DNA from: Candidatus Nanoarchaeia archaeon
GTDB taxonomy: Archaea; Nanobdellota; Nanobdellia; Woesearchaeales; JANQNE01
Assembly: GCA_028279725.1 (NCBI GenBank)
Contig: JANQNE010000002.1
Location: forward strand, 62,001-126,000
Reading direction: 5' to 3'
DNA: 64,000 nt
The notes under the pieces are model-generated. The model did not search any database. It had not been told where the DNA came from and saw only the letters and a program-made list of their open reading frames with translations. Positions 40,102 to 47,215 of this stretch are shown piece after piece; position 1 is the first letter of the stretch, and every line of letters begins with the position of its first letter. Position numbers and translations under genes: made by a program.

Positions 40102-40614
40102 TTAGTTTGTATCAATCAACAGGTTATATTCTCCTTTCCTGATGACCTTTGCTCCTGGGAATGCCTTGAGGAATTTCTTGTAGATGATTGTCTGTCCTTC
40201 TATTTCCATATGTTTTACCATCCACTGAAGTATTGCCACTTCCATGTCATCAATCGTTTTTTTAGGGTTACAGTAGTTGATCCAGCATTCCCTGTTTGTC
40301 TTGAAGTTCATGACATTCCAGGCAAAGTCAAAGGGAAAGACGAAATGACAGTCTTTTTTTGCCTTCAGTTCAGCAAGATCTTTATCTCTGCAGTCATCTA
40401 TGAAGAAATCACCTTTGCCTTTTTCTTTTATTTTCCTTTCAAAGAAAAGTGCAGGACCGATGAGGCTGTCACCTTTGTAGATATTCATCTTTCCTGCATA
40501 GCTGGCAGCGTCAGGTCCGATGAAAGAATCTGCGTCGGTCGAATCTATGGTGATGGTGTAGGCGAAGGCCTGCCAGAAAGCGAGACAGAGGATTGTGAGA
40601 ATAACGTTTTTCAT
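40102..40614 (-). CDS. Secreted protein, FDF-W family, 170 residues
   Basis: Signal peptide (VILTILCLAFWQAFAYT), Asp-rich start (DSTDADSFIGPDAASYAGK), Cys residues, then the FPFDFAWNVMN and IEGQTIIYKKFLKAF segments shared with 36748-37251. AAGGAGAAATTTT before the ATG. Confidence 0.7.
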   Translation of the reverse strand: MKNVILTILCLAFWQAFAYTITIDSTDADSFIGPDAASYAGKMNIYKGDSLIGPALFFERKIKEKGKGDFFIDDCRDKDLAELKAKKDCHFVFPFDFAWNVMNFKTNRECWINYCNPKKTIDDMEVAILQWMVKHMEIEGQTIIYKKFLKAFPGAKVIRKGEYNLLIDTN

Positions 40615-40633
40615 AAAATTTCTCCTTATTAAG

Positions 40634-41311
40634 TTATATGTTTATTTCTTTTTCCGGTTTTTTCTGTTCCTGCTGTTTCCTGAACTCTTCTTCAAGGCCT
40701 TTTTCCAGATCCCTGAAGAAATCATTTAGGAGCTCCAAGGTTTCATTTTCAATCTGCTGTCTCTGAACTTCCCTTTCTATGAGTTCCTTGTTATGGTTGA
40801 GGACTTTTATGACCTTATCCTGGAGCTGAACATGTCTTTCATAGAGGTTCTTGTAGTCTTTCAGTGTCTGGGTCAGATCTTTTGCCATCTTTATGGTTTT
40901 GTTCTCTGCGCTGACTGTCCTTTCACCGAAGCTTTTGTATCCTTCCATGAGCTTGTCGATTACTTCTTTGAATCCAATGACAGATTGGGTCAGCTGGATG
41001 TTTTCTTCCTTTACAATCAGGAACTCTTTGCCGAAATCTCTATCTTTGATCCTTATATCTATGCTGTCTTCCAGATTCTTCAGGCTTTTTTTGACTTCAA
41101 CATCAATCTGTCTGTTTTCTTCTGCTAGCTGATAGATCCTTGTTTCAGAATTATGGTAGAGGGAGATTCCAGATATCAAGGCGGTGATTAATAAGATTAT
41201 TGCCCTGACTTTTAATCTTTTCTCCACCACTATAATGATGAAGGAACTCAAGGTAAAGAATACGCAGAACATGAACAAGGTATTACTAAGTGTAAGTCCA
41301 AACATTGTCAC
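40634..41311 (-). CDS. Membrane coiled-coil protein, 225 residues
   Basis: Two N-terminal helices (LFMFCVFFTLSSFIIIVVE; AIILLITALISGISLYHN), then about 150 residues of coiled coil with Lys/Glu/Gln (ENIQLTQSVIGFKEVIDKL; LKDYKNLYERHVQLQDKVI). AACAAAGGAG before the ATG. Confidence 0.7.
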   Translation of the reverse strand: MTMFGLTLSNTLFMFCVFFTLSSFIIIVVEKRLKVRAIILLITALISGISLYHNSETRIYQLAEENRQIDVEVKKSLKNLEDSIDIRIKDRDFGKEFLIVKEENIQLTQSVIGFKEVIDKLMEGYKSFGERTVSAENKTIKMAKDLTQTLKDYKNLYERHVQLQDKVIKVLNHNKELIEREVQRQQIENETLELLNDFFRDLEKGLEEEFRKQQEQKKPEKEINI

Positions 41312-41332
41312 TCCTTTGTTAAATTATTTTTT

Positions 41333-41401
41333 TCTATATGTAAAGTTGTTATTTCTGAAATAAAAACCCCTGCTGGATGATTTCAATGAAGTGAGGGGTT
41401 T
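41333..41401 (-). promoter_or_regulatory. Terminator hairpin plus promoter box
   Basis: AACCCCT/AGGGGTTTTTATT hairpin, then TTTCAGAAATAACAACTTT and ACATATAG ahead of the gene at 41311. Confidence 0.55.
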
Positions 41402-41414
41402 GTAATGGAAGGGA

Positions 41415-41666
41415 TTATTTTTTTCTTTTAAGGATCTTTGAGAATGAAAGTATGCTTCCCATGACTAAGATGTAGATACAGAAAATCCATGTAAATAAAG
41501 GGAGTTTGCTTACTGCTCTTCCGGTGACGTTGCTTACTGCTGTCTGGAACGAGGTGTCGTTATACATCATATCTGATCCGATTGCGATAAAGGCAAGGAC
41601 AGTCCATGTTAATATGATGGCTACTGTTGAGATTATAGCGAGATGCACTTTTGTTGAGATCTTCAT
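41415..41666 (-). CDS. Two-helix membrane protein, 83 residues
   Basis: Helices HLAIISTVAIILTWTVLAFI and LFTWIFCIYILVMGSILSF. AAAAAGGACTGAAG before the ATG. Confidence 0.65.
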   Translation of the reverse strand: MKISTKVHLAIISTVAIILTWTVLAFIAIGSDMMYNDTSFQTAVSNVTGRAVSKLPLFTWIFCIYILVMGSILSFSKILKRKK

Positions 41667-41730
41667 CTTCAGTCCTTTTTCAAGTTAAATGATTTTTCCC
41701 TGTGTTACTCCTTTCGTTTACAGGGAGATG

Positions 41731-42234
41731 TTATTCAACTGTGTAAACTCCTTTTTCATTCCTGATCATTGTCGTGGAATCTCCGTCGTGCTTTTCTATG
41801 AATTCTTTGGCCTTGATATTGTCTATCTTTGCAATGATCATTCCCAGAACGATCACAGTGAAGAGGCTCCAGTCTCCGATAAGGATCAGGGCGAAGGTTG
41901 TAATGAGATTTGTGATAAAGCTGAACTTCTTTTTGATTATTTTTAGTACCGAGTTTGGCTTTGCGATATACTTTCTGGCAGACTTTATCCTGCTTTCAGT
42001 GTCTTTGCTGTCTTTTGGCTCTGTGGTGAAAGTTATGAACAGAGAGAAAAAGATAACAACTCCTATCCACATTATTACCTCGAAGATAATGAGAAGGTTG
42101 TTTGCGTATGAGGCAAAGTCTTCATAATGGGGAACTGGATGGTGGTTTTTGATAACAGTCAGTACGATCCATGCCCTGCATGCATAGATGAAGATAGAAC
42201 CCAGGGTGCCGATGAGAAACCTTTTTAGTTTCAT
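41731..42234 (-). CDS. Four-helix membrane protein, 167 residues
   Basis: Helices near residues 8-28, 45-70, 105-122 and 124-140, with a basic loop between. GAAAGGAAATTTC before the ATG. No family recognised. Confidence 0.65.
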   Translation of the reverse strand: MKLKRFLIGTLGSIFIYACRAWIVLTVIKNHHPVPHYEDFASYANNLLIIFEVIMWIGVVIFFSLFITFTTEPKDSKDTESRIKSARKYIAKPNSVLKIIKKKFSFITNLITTFALILIGDWSLFTVIVLGMIIAKIDNIKAKEFIEKHDGDSTTMIRNEKGVYTVE

Positions 42235-42268
42235 GAAATTTCCTTTCGTTAAAAATGATTTTTTGTTT

Positions 42269-42338
42269 TATATAAATAGTTATTATTTCCGAAAGAAAAC
42301 TCCTGTGTGTCATTTGTACTGCGCAAGTTGAGGAGTTG
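42269..42338 (-). promoter_or_regulatory. Terminator hairpin plus promoter box with full TATA
   Basis: AACTCCT/AGGAGTTTTC hairpin, then TTTCGGAAATAATAACTAT and TTATATAAAAC. The TATA part is a standard archaeal box. Confidence 0.6.
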
Positions 42339-42348
42339 TAAAGTGGTT

Positions 42349-42780
42349 TTAGATGCCTGTCCCTTCATCCTTGTATTTTTCTTTTGATCTGTCAATCGCA
42401 GGTATTGTGGGATAAGGGACCACATAGAAGAAAGCTATGATGGCCATAACTGTCTTCATTTTTCTGATATCGAGATTGTTCCAGATAAAGAGAGTTATCA
42501 TGATCGTAAAGATCATCAAGAAGAGTGAAGCTTTGAATCTGACCAAAAAAGTTAGTATTTCACTGTGACTTTTTGAGAGATTTTTCTTCTTTCTCTCTTC
42601 TTCTTCATTCCAGCTGTTAAGTCTGAAGTAAACAGCAAGGGCCATTGTTCCACTGAGGAAGATTATCATGGAAGTCCAACCGACAATCTGTCCGGTGGCA
42701 CCTTTGATGAAATTTCCGGTTATGCCACAAACAACAGCTATGAGGATAATGATAACATATACTTTTGTCATCTTTTTCAT
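42349..42780 (-). CDS. Four-helix membrane protein, 143 residues
   Basis: Helices VYVIIILIAVVCGITGNFI, IVGWTSMIIFLSGTMALAVY, ASLFLMIFTIMITLFIWNNL and TVMAIIAFFYVVPYPTIPA. AAAAGGAGTTAG before the ATG. Confidence 0.65.
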   Translation of the reverse strand: MKKMTKVYVIIILIAVVCGITGNFIKGATGQIVGWTSMIIFLSGTMALAVYFRLNSWNEEEERKKKNLSKSHSEILTFLVRFKASLFLMIFTIMITLFIWNNLDIRKMKTVMAIIAFFYVVPYPTIPAIDRSKEKYKDEGTGI

Positions 42781-42794
42781 CTAACTCCTTTTCA

Positions 42795-42851
42795 TTAAAG
42801 ATCAAACAAGAAACTGAGAAATAAAGCTAAAACTAAAATCCATCCTACCAT
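42795..42851 (-). CDS. Membrane micropeptide, 18 residues
   Basis: MVGWILVLALFLSFLFDL, a single hydrophobic helix. AAAAGGAG 4-5 nt before the ATG. It ends one nt before the SD of the next gene. A frameshifted copy lies at 43135-43190. Confidence 0.55.
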   Translation of the reverse strand: MVGWILVLALFLSFLFDL

Positions 42852-42876
42852 AAAACTCCTTTTGTTAAAAGATGGT

Positions 42877-43119
42877 TTATATGCCTGTCTCTTGGTTTTC
42901 TTCTTTTTTTGGTTTTGGTATCTGTCTTAGGATGAAGATGCTCCCTGGGATGATGAGTGCTAAGCTGATCAGAAGCCCCATAAACAAAAGAGGCAAGGGT
43001 ACTTGTTCAGTGGGTTCAAGTGCGCCTGCATAGATCATGTGCATATAGATGAGTTGTATGCCCATACTACCTGCTATGATGCAAAAAATTATCATCCCTA
43101 CTTTTTTTCTTTTACTCAT
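42877..43119 (-). CDS. Two-helix membrane protein, 80 residues
   Basis: Helices VGMIIFCIIAGSMGIQLIY and LPLLFMGLLISLALIIPGSI. AAAAGGAATACTT before the ATG. Confidence 0.65.
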   Translation of the reverse strand: MSKRKKVGMIIFCIIAGSMGIQLIYMHMIYAGALEPTEQVPLPLLFMGLLISLALIIPGSIFILRQIPKPKKEENQETGI

Positions 43120-43134
43120 AAGTATTCCTTTTCA

Positions 43135-43190
43135 TTAAATGTCAAACAGGAAACTGAGAAATAAAGTTAAAACCAAATCCATTCTACCAT
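43135..43190 (-). pseudogene. Frameshifted copy of the 18-residue membrane micropeptide
   Basis: Aligns over its full length with 42795-42851 and its flanks (SD included). One base is missing after codon 5, so the frame stops at codon 8 (MVEWIWF). Restoring the base would give a peptide ending LTLFLSFLFDI. A sequencing error is possible. Confidence 0.5.
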
Positions 43191-43220
43191 AAAACTCCTT
43201 TTGTTAAATTAATCATCAAC

Positions 43221-43290
43221 CTATATATTAAGTTGTTATTTCCGAAACAAAAAGCCGGACCCATATTGGGCTAGAACATGAGTCCGGCTT
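43221..43290 (-). promoter_or_regulatory. Terminator hairpin plus promoter box
   Basis: AGCCGGACTC/GGGTCCGGCT hairpin, TTTTTG, then TTTCGGAAATAACAACTT and AATATATAGG. Confidence 0.6.
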
Positions 43291-43298
43291 GGGGCGAG

Positions 43299-44342
43299 TT
43301 AGACTGTTGCTGTTTGCTGCTGTTCTTCGATCTCTTTGATTTCCTGCAGCCTTTTCTGGAGCTTTTCTTTTTCCTTCTGAAGCTTTGACTTCTTTGCTTC
43401 TTCTCTTTCTCTTGCTTCTGCTTCGTTGATGTCCTGCAGTTTTTTTCCGATCGATTCCGAAAGTGTTTCCTTTAATATAACGCCCTTTTTCCTGGCATCT
43501 CCTTTTATTAAGCCAAGTTTTGTTATCTCTACCATAACCAAAAGTGCTGCAAATGTTACTATGATTACCCAAAAGAATAAGGGGGTGGAAAGTACCAGGA
43601 CAATGCAGAAAACTACTGTAATGATGGAGATGATCGGTGATCGGTTAATCATCTCTGAAAGGATCCTGAACGGAATCTTGAATATTGCTTTTAGTTTTTT
43701 TAGTAAGTTCTTTGGCATGATCAGGATCAGAGCAGTTTCCAGAATGATCTTTTCTATAGACCTCACCATCATCATGGTCTCTCTCCATTCCCTCTTTAGG
43801 TTCTTCCTGATGCTGTTTTTTGTTTTAGGATCCATTGATAATCCGTCAGAGAACCTTCTGAGCATATTCAGGATCTTGTTGATGCACAGCATTAGAGTCA
43901 ACAGGTAAATCAGAGGGAAGAGAGCTACCAGCGCTTTTTCAATCGGATTTTTCATGGAGTAGTAAAAGCTAATGTATGATTCCTTGTAGCTGATTATCCG
44001 GTTCCTGAACCTGAGCCATGAAATATACAGCCCATCATTTTTTCTTTTACTCCATTCCTTTCTTAGCTGCTTTCTGACTGTCTTGTTAAGCTCAAAGTCT
44101 TTGTCCCTTAGAGAATAACATTCTCTGCTTCTTTTAATGCGCTCAGCTTTCAATGAGTCGATCTTTTTAAGGTTAAGAGCGCGTTTTGCTTTTTTGAGCT
44201 GTGGATCGTATTCATCTTTAGTCCATTTTTCAAAAGCAAGACAACGTTCAACGGTTTCTTGGACATCTGCTTCGGTGAAATTTATTTTTCCGAACACAAG
44301 TGTACTGCTTATGAGAATGGTAAGGATGATGAAAAGTTTCAT
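43299..44342 (-). CDS. Secreted/membrane protein with C-terminal coiled coil, 347 residues
   Basis: Signal peptide (LFIILTILISSTLVFGK), a Lys/Arg-rich outer domain, about four helices (ALVALFPLIYLLTLMLCI; LETALILIMPKNLL; ISIITVVFCIVLVLSTPLFF; VTFAALLVMVEI), and a Glu/Lys/Gln coiled coil (AREREEAKKSKLQKEKEKL). GGGAG before the ATG. Layout vaguely resembles mechanosensitive channels, but I see no MscS motif. Confidence 0.65.
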   Translation of the reverse strand: MKLFIILTILISSTLVFGKINFTEADVQETVERCLAFEKWTKDEYDPQLKKAKRALNLKKIDSLKAERIKRSRECYSLRDKDFELNKTVRKQLRKEWSKRKNDGLYISWLRFRNRIISYKESYISFYYSMKNPIEKALVALFPLIYLLTLMLCINKILNMLRRFSDGLSMDPKTKNSIRKNLKREWRETMMMVRSIEKIILETALILIMPKNLLKKLKAIFKIPFRILSEMINRSPIISIITVVFCIVLVLSTPLFFWVIIVTFAALLVMVEITKLGLIKGDARKKGVILKETLSESIGKKLQDINEAEAREREEAKKSKLQKEKEKLQKRLQEIKEIEEQQQTATV

Positions 44343-44387
44343 TATGAAACTCCCTGGTTTAAATTTATGGTTTGTCTTTGAATGAAT

Positions 44388-44939
44388 TTACCGATTTATC
44401 TTTGCGAGGGCCTGCAGGATCCTTTCTTTTTTCCAAGGGTTAATAATGACTGCAGATTTTAGTTCTTCTGTGATAGAAGAAATAACTTGTTTTGTCAGTT
44501 CCTCTTTCTTGTGCATCCTGTCGATCCTTCGCTTTGCTGAGCTGAACAGAAGTCCTAATTTGTCTAGACTGTCTGAGAGTGATTTTTCTGACTCCTCAAG
44601 GCTGCATTTTGAATTACGTAATTCATTTTCTATACGTTTTGCTCTCAGAAGAACCAATGCCCAGATTATGTTACTTAAAATAAAGACCATCATTGAAACA
44701 GCTATGGTCTTCTCTAATGTGTTTCCTGAAATTATGAACCAAGTAGGTGTACCAAAACCAAATAATAGGATCATCCAGATGATGTCTTTATCAGTAGTTC
44801 TTATAGTTACAAGAAACAAGATCACTCTTGCGATCCACAAAGTTGTTTTTCCAATTCTGATGTGATCTGTGAAGATGAAAGAAAGGCACAGGATAATTGT
44901 GCAGATGACAGAGATGAGATATTTCTTTTCAGATCTCAT
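44388..44939 (-). CDS. Membrane protein with coiled-coil tail, 183 residues
   Basis: Four N-terminal helices, then RAKRIENELRNSKCSLEESE and further heptads. AAGGAG 7 nt before the ATG. Confidence 0.65.
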   Translation of the reverse strand: MRSEKKYLISVICTIILCLSFIFTDHIRIGKTTLWIARVILFLVTIRTTDKDIIWMILLFGFGTPTWFIISGNTLEKTIAVSMMVFILSNIIWALVLLRAKRIENELRNSKCSLEESEKSLSDSLDKLGLLFSSAKRRIDRMHKKEELTKQVISSITEELKSAVIINPWKKERILQALAKINR

Positions 44940-44970
44940 TGAAAACTCCTTAATGAGTCTGGTTAAAAAG

Positions 44971-45010
44971 AAGCCGGACCCTTATTGGGTTAGGACAAGA
45001 GTCCGGCTTT
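44971..45010 (-). terminator. AGCCGGACTCTTG hairpin terminator
   Basis: Arms AAGCCGGACTC/GGGTCCGGCTT, then CTTTTTAACC. Confidence 0.7.
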
Positions 45011-45031
45011 TACCCCGAACAGAAAAGCAGG

Positions 45032-45295
45032 TTAGAGTACAGACTTGAGCAACGAACCGAAAAGGTCAATGATCGCTGATACTATCCATCTTCCAGCACC
45101 TAATGCTATCTCTAATACATCATCAAATGTGATGATCTCAAAGAAGATGAGAGCACCTGCAATGACGATGGCCAGGATGATGAGACCTATAAGAGCGTAT
45201 AATACGTTCTTAAAAGTCTTTACAAGGACAACCAACACGATAATCCCTACAACAATGCCGACTAGAATAAGTATGGCAGTTCCAGCATCCATCAT
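45032..45295 (-). CDS. Small membrane protein, 87 residues
   Basis: Very hydrophobic: ILILVGIVVGIIVLVVLV, ALIGLIILAIVIAGALIFF and an amphipathic end. AAAAGGAGG is inside the upstream gene, where it encodes the tail KKGGI. ATG 45292 is better spaced than 45295. Confidence 0.65.
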   Translation of the reverse strand: MMDAGTAILILVGIVVGIIVLVVLVKTFKNVLYALIGLIILAIVIAGALIFFEIITFDDVLEIALGAGRWIVSAIIDLFGSLLKSVL

Positions 45296-45504
45296 ATACC
45301 TCCTTTTTTGTTATTATCTTTGTTTTTGTAGAGCCAGAGAACACCAACTCCGAAAGCGACGAAGGAAGCAACAGCAGTCATTACACATGCTATTGTAGCA
45401 ACTTCGCCGAGTTCGAAGAACCGAGATCTTGGCAGAGAACCCATGATCACGAAAAGAACAAGGTTCAATGCGCAGAGAATCTCTACGAATTTTGTTGTTT
45501 TCAT
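45292..45504 (-). CDS. Two-helix membrane protein, 70 residues
   Basis: Helices FVEILCALNLVLFVIMGSL and IACVMTAVASFVAFGVGVLW. AAAGGAGGTATAT before the ATG. Confidence 0.65.
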   Translation of the reverse strand: MKTTKFVEILCALNLVLFVIMGSLPRSRFFELGEVATIACVMTAVASFVAFGVGVLWLYKNKDNNKKGGI

Positions 45505-45515
45505 ATATACCTCCT

Positions 45516-45812
45516 TTATAATATACGTTTGAATAAAAATATCAAAGCTAAGATCGAAAGCAGAGTTGCTAATCCAAGCGGACCAAGAAATGCATCTTTC
45601 TGGGTCTTGTGCCGGAAAGTGAAAACTCCGATCCAGATACCAAGAAAACCACCAAGAAAACCAAGTATGTAAAAGGTTTTTTCAGGGATGCGGGGAAGTT
45701 TCGCTTTTGCAAAGATCTTGTCAAAAGCCATGAGAGTGAGACCGATCAGATTTGCAATAACAAAGTAAGCGATGACCTGGTGAGCTGTGATTAGCTGAAT
45801 TAATGTATCCAT
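45516..45812 (-). CDS. DUF1294 family membrane protein, first gene of module B
   Basis: 98 residues. FDKIFAKAKLPRIPEKTFYI followed by GGFLGIWIGVFTFRHKTQKD matches DUF1294 (DK-x2-A...RIPE...GG-x2-G...FRHKT-x-K). Members are short membrane proteins of unknown role, commonest in bacteria. AAAAAAGGAG 7 nt before the ATG; directly after the long leader. Confidence 0.8.
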   Translation of the reverse strand: MDTLIQLITAHQVIAYFVIANLIGLTLMAFDKIFAKAKLPRIPEKTFYILGFLGGFLGIWIGVFTFRHKTQKDAFLGPLGLATLLSILALIFLFKRIL

Positions 45813-45847
45813 GTTAATCTCCTTTTTTATTAAGTTAAAATTAGTTT

Positions 45848-46215
45848 TTCCATTATATACAAACTTTTTCCGTTAAGAATCAGTGTTTTTTCATCAAATC
45901 TATTATAGATGTCTCTATATCAAACTCTTCTTTTCCGACGAGAAAAGCATTCAATTCTGGCTTTTCCCTTGCTGTCCGAGGCTTTTACGCTTTTTTTAGG
46001 AAACGTGTTTTTCGTGACATTGAGTCCGATCTTTCCTAAAAATAGCTATGCCCTGCAACCAAAAACAACAACACAATCAAAGTCAAATTTTGATCAATGG
46101 TGTGCTATGCAAAAGTTGCGCAGCTGAAATTTTTCCGCAAAAATACGGTGTGGAAAAATTTGGTTAAGTTCTTTCTAAATGAATTGATGAATATGAATAT
46201 GTGAATAAGTTGTGA
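45848..46215 (-). ncRNA. Structured 5' leader of module B
   Basis: Aligns with 18262-18640. The main stem is TTTTTAGGAAA (45993-46003) with TTTCCTAAAAA (46032-46042): different bases from the module A copy, same pairing and same place. CCGTATTTTTGCGG and a GAC/GTC hairpin are also kept. No ORF with an SD is seen in either copy. Confidence 0.7.
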
Positions 46216-46321
46216 AACTGGGATAAGTGAATCTAAAAGAAACTAAATCATTGGGGATTGATTTTTGAAATGACATCTGTAATTCTCTCAAATGTGTTTA
46301 TTATTACCTACTAGTAGTAAT

Positions 46322-46341
46322 AACTTATATATAAAGCTTTC
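46322..46341 (-). promoter_or_regulatory. Module B promoter (BRE/TATA)
   Basis: Minus strand GAAAGCTTTATATATAAG, matching the box before module A's leader. ACTAGTAG follows within 15 nt. Between here and the plus-strand gene at 46513 I see no gene. Confidence 0.6.
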
Positions 46342-46512
46342 GGTTTTGTTGTCTCTATTAGGTGGTTACTAAAAAGAAATCGCTTTTTACAGCCTATATG
46401 AGCTAAAATAAAGGGCAAAAGAAGGGAGATTTTAATCAGCGAAACATTTATATAGCTTTGATTGTTTAAATGGCTTATACTACTTATAAACAAAAAAAGA
46501 TGGTGATGGTCT

Positions 46513-47214
46513 ATGGATAATGATGAATATGAGTTGATGCCGCATAAAGCATTAGCAGGTATGAAAAAAGAGCTAGCAGAGTTAAGGACACATGCAGCAA
46601 GTATTGAGCCTAAGACTGGGCTTCCGAAAGAGACTTCAACTTCTATCGATAACTTAACAAAATCAATCAATTCTATGATGGGTTTGTTTAAAAAGGCAAG
46701 TGAAGAGATGAAGCTGGAAGAAAGAGATGAACAATTACTGGGAAAGCAGATCAAGCCTTTGATGGAAAAGATTGATATGCTTCTGGACCAGAATAAGAAG
46801 ATAGCAAAAGGAATAGTCGCAGTTGCGGATCTTGTAAAGGAAAAGATACCTGAGATAGAGAAAAAGGTGGATGAAGAAGAAGAGTATATGAAAAAGGAAG
46901 TTGAAAGGCATGAGGAGAAGAAGGTTAAGATGCCTCCACCAGGAATGGATATGGGTCCACCACCAGGAGCTATGCCTCCTTCAGGTATGCCACCTCCACC
47001 AGGCGGAATGCCTCCACCACCGGGAGTTCCTTCAGAGATGCCAGAGCATCTGCCTCCATTAGGAGCTGAAGCACCAGGAGGAATACCACCTCCACCAGGC
47101 GGAATGCCTCCACCACCAGGAGGACCAGTGCCTCCGGGATCAGCGCCAGGACCTATGCCTGGACTAGAAGAGAAGCCAAAGAAAGGATTATTAGGTGGAT
47201 TGTTCAAGAAATAA
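46513..47214 (+). CDS. Coiled-coil protein with long Pro/Gly/Met-rich tail
   Basis: 233 residues. The first 140 form coiled coil (LGKQIKPLMEKIDMLLDQNK; EIEKKVDEEEEYMKKEVERH). The next 80 are Pro-rich repeats (GMPPPPGGMPPPPG type), and the end is KKGLLGGLFKK, an amphipathic, possibly membrane-binding stretch. Co-directional with the next gene. No enzyme motif. Confidence 0.75.
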   Translation: MDNDEYELMPHKALAGMKKELAELRTHAASIEPKTGLPKETSTSIDNLTKSINSMMGLFKKASEEMKLEERDEQLLGKQIKPLMEKIDMLLDQNKKIAKGIVAVADLVKEKIPEIEKKVDEEEEYMKKEVERHEEKKVKMPPPGMDMGPPPGAMPPSGMPPPPGGMPPPPGVPSEMPEHLPPLGAEAPGGIPPPPGGMPPPPGGPVPPGSAPGPMPGLEEKPKKGLLGGLFKK

Positions 47215-47215
47215 A

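Noticed and set aside
43299..44342. MscS-type mechanosensitive channel
   Set aside because: Several helices and a cytosolic coil, but no Gly/Ala-rich pore helix or MscS signature.
13740..46341. Integron-like cassette array (short genes separated by hairpins)
   Set aside because: Hairpins lack attC-type conserved ends, vary in stem sequence and are followed by T-runs as in terminators; promoters recur between units; no integrase is seen.
13740..46341. CRISPR array
   Set aside because: Repeats are few, unequal in length and irregularly spaced, with genes between them; no Cas genes in the window.
46311..47207. 298-codon open frame on the minus strand opposite the Pro-rich coiled-coil gene
   Set aside because: It is the complement of CCA/GGA-rich repeats, giving Gly/Pro/Ser repeats; the plus-strand gene has normal coding features and the right context.
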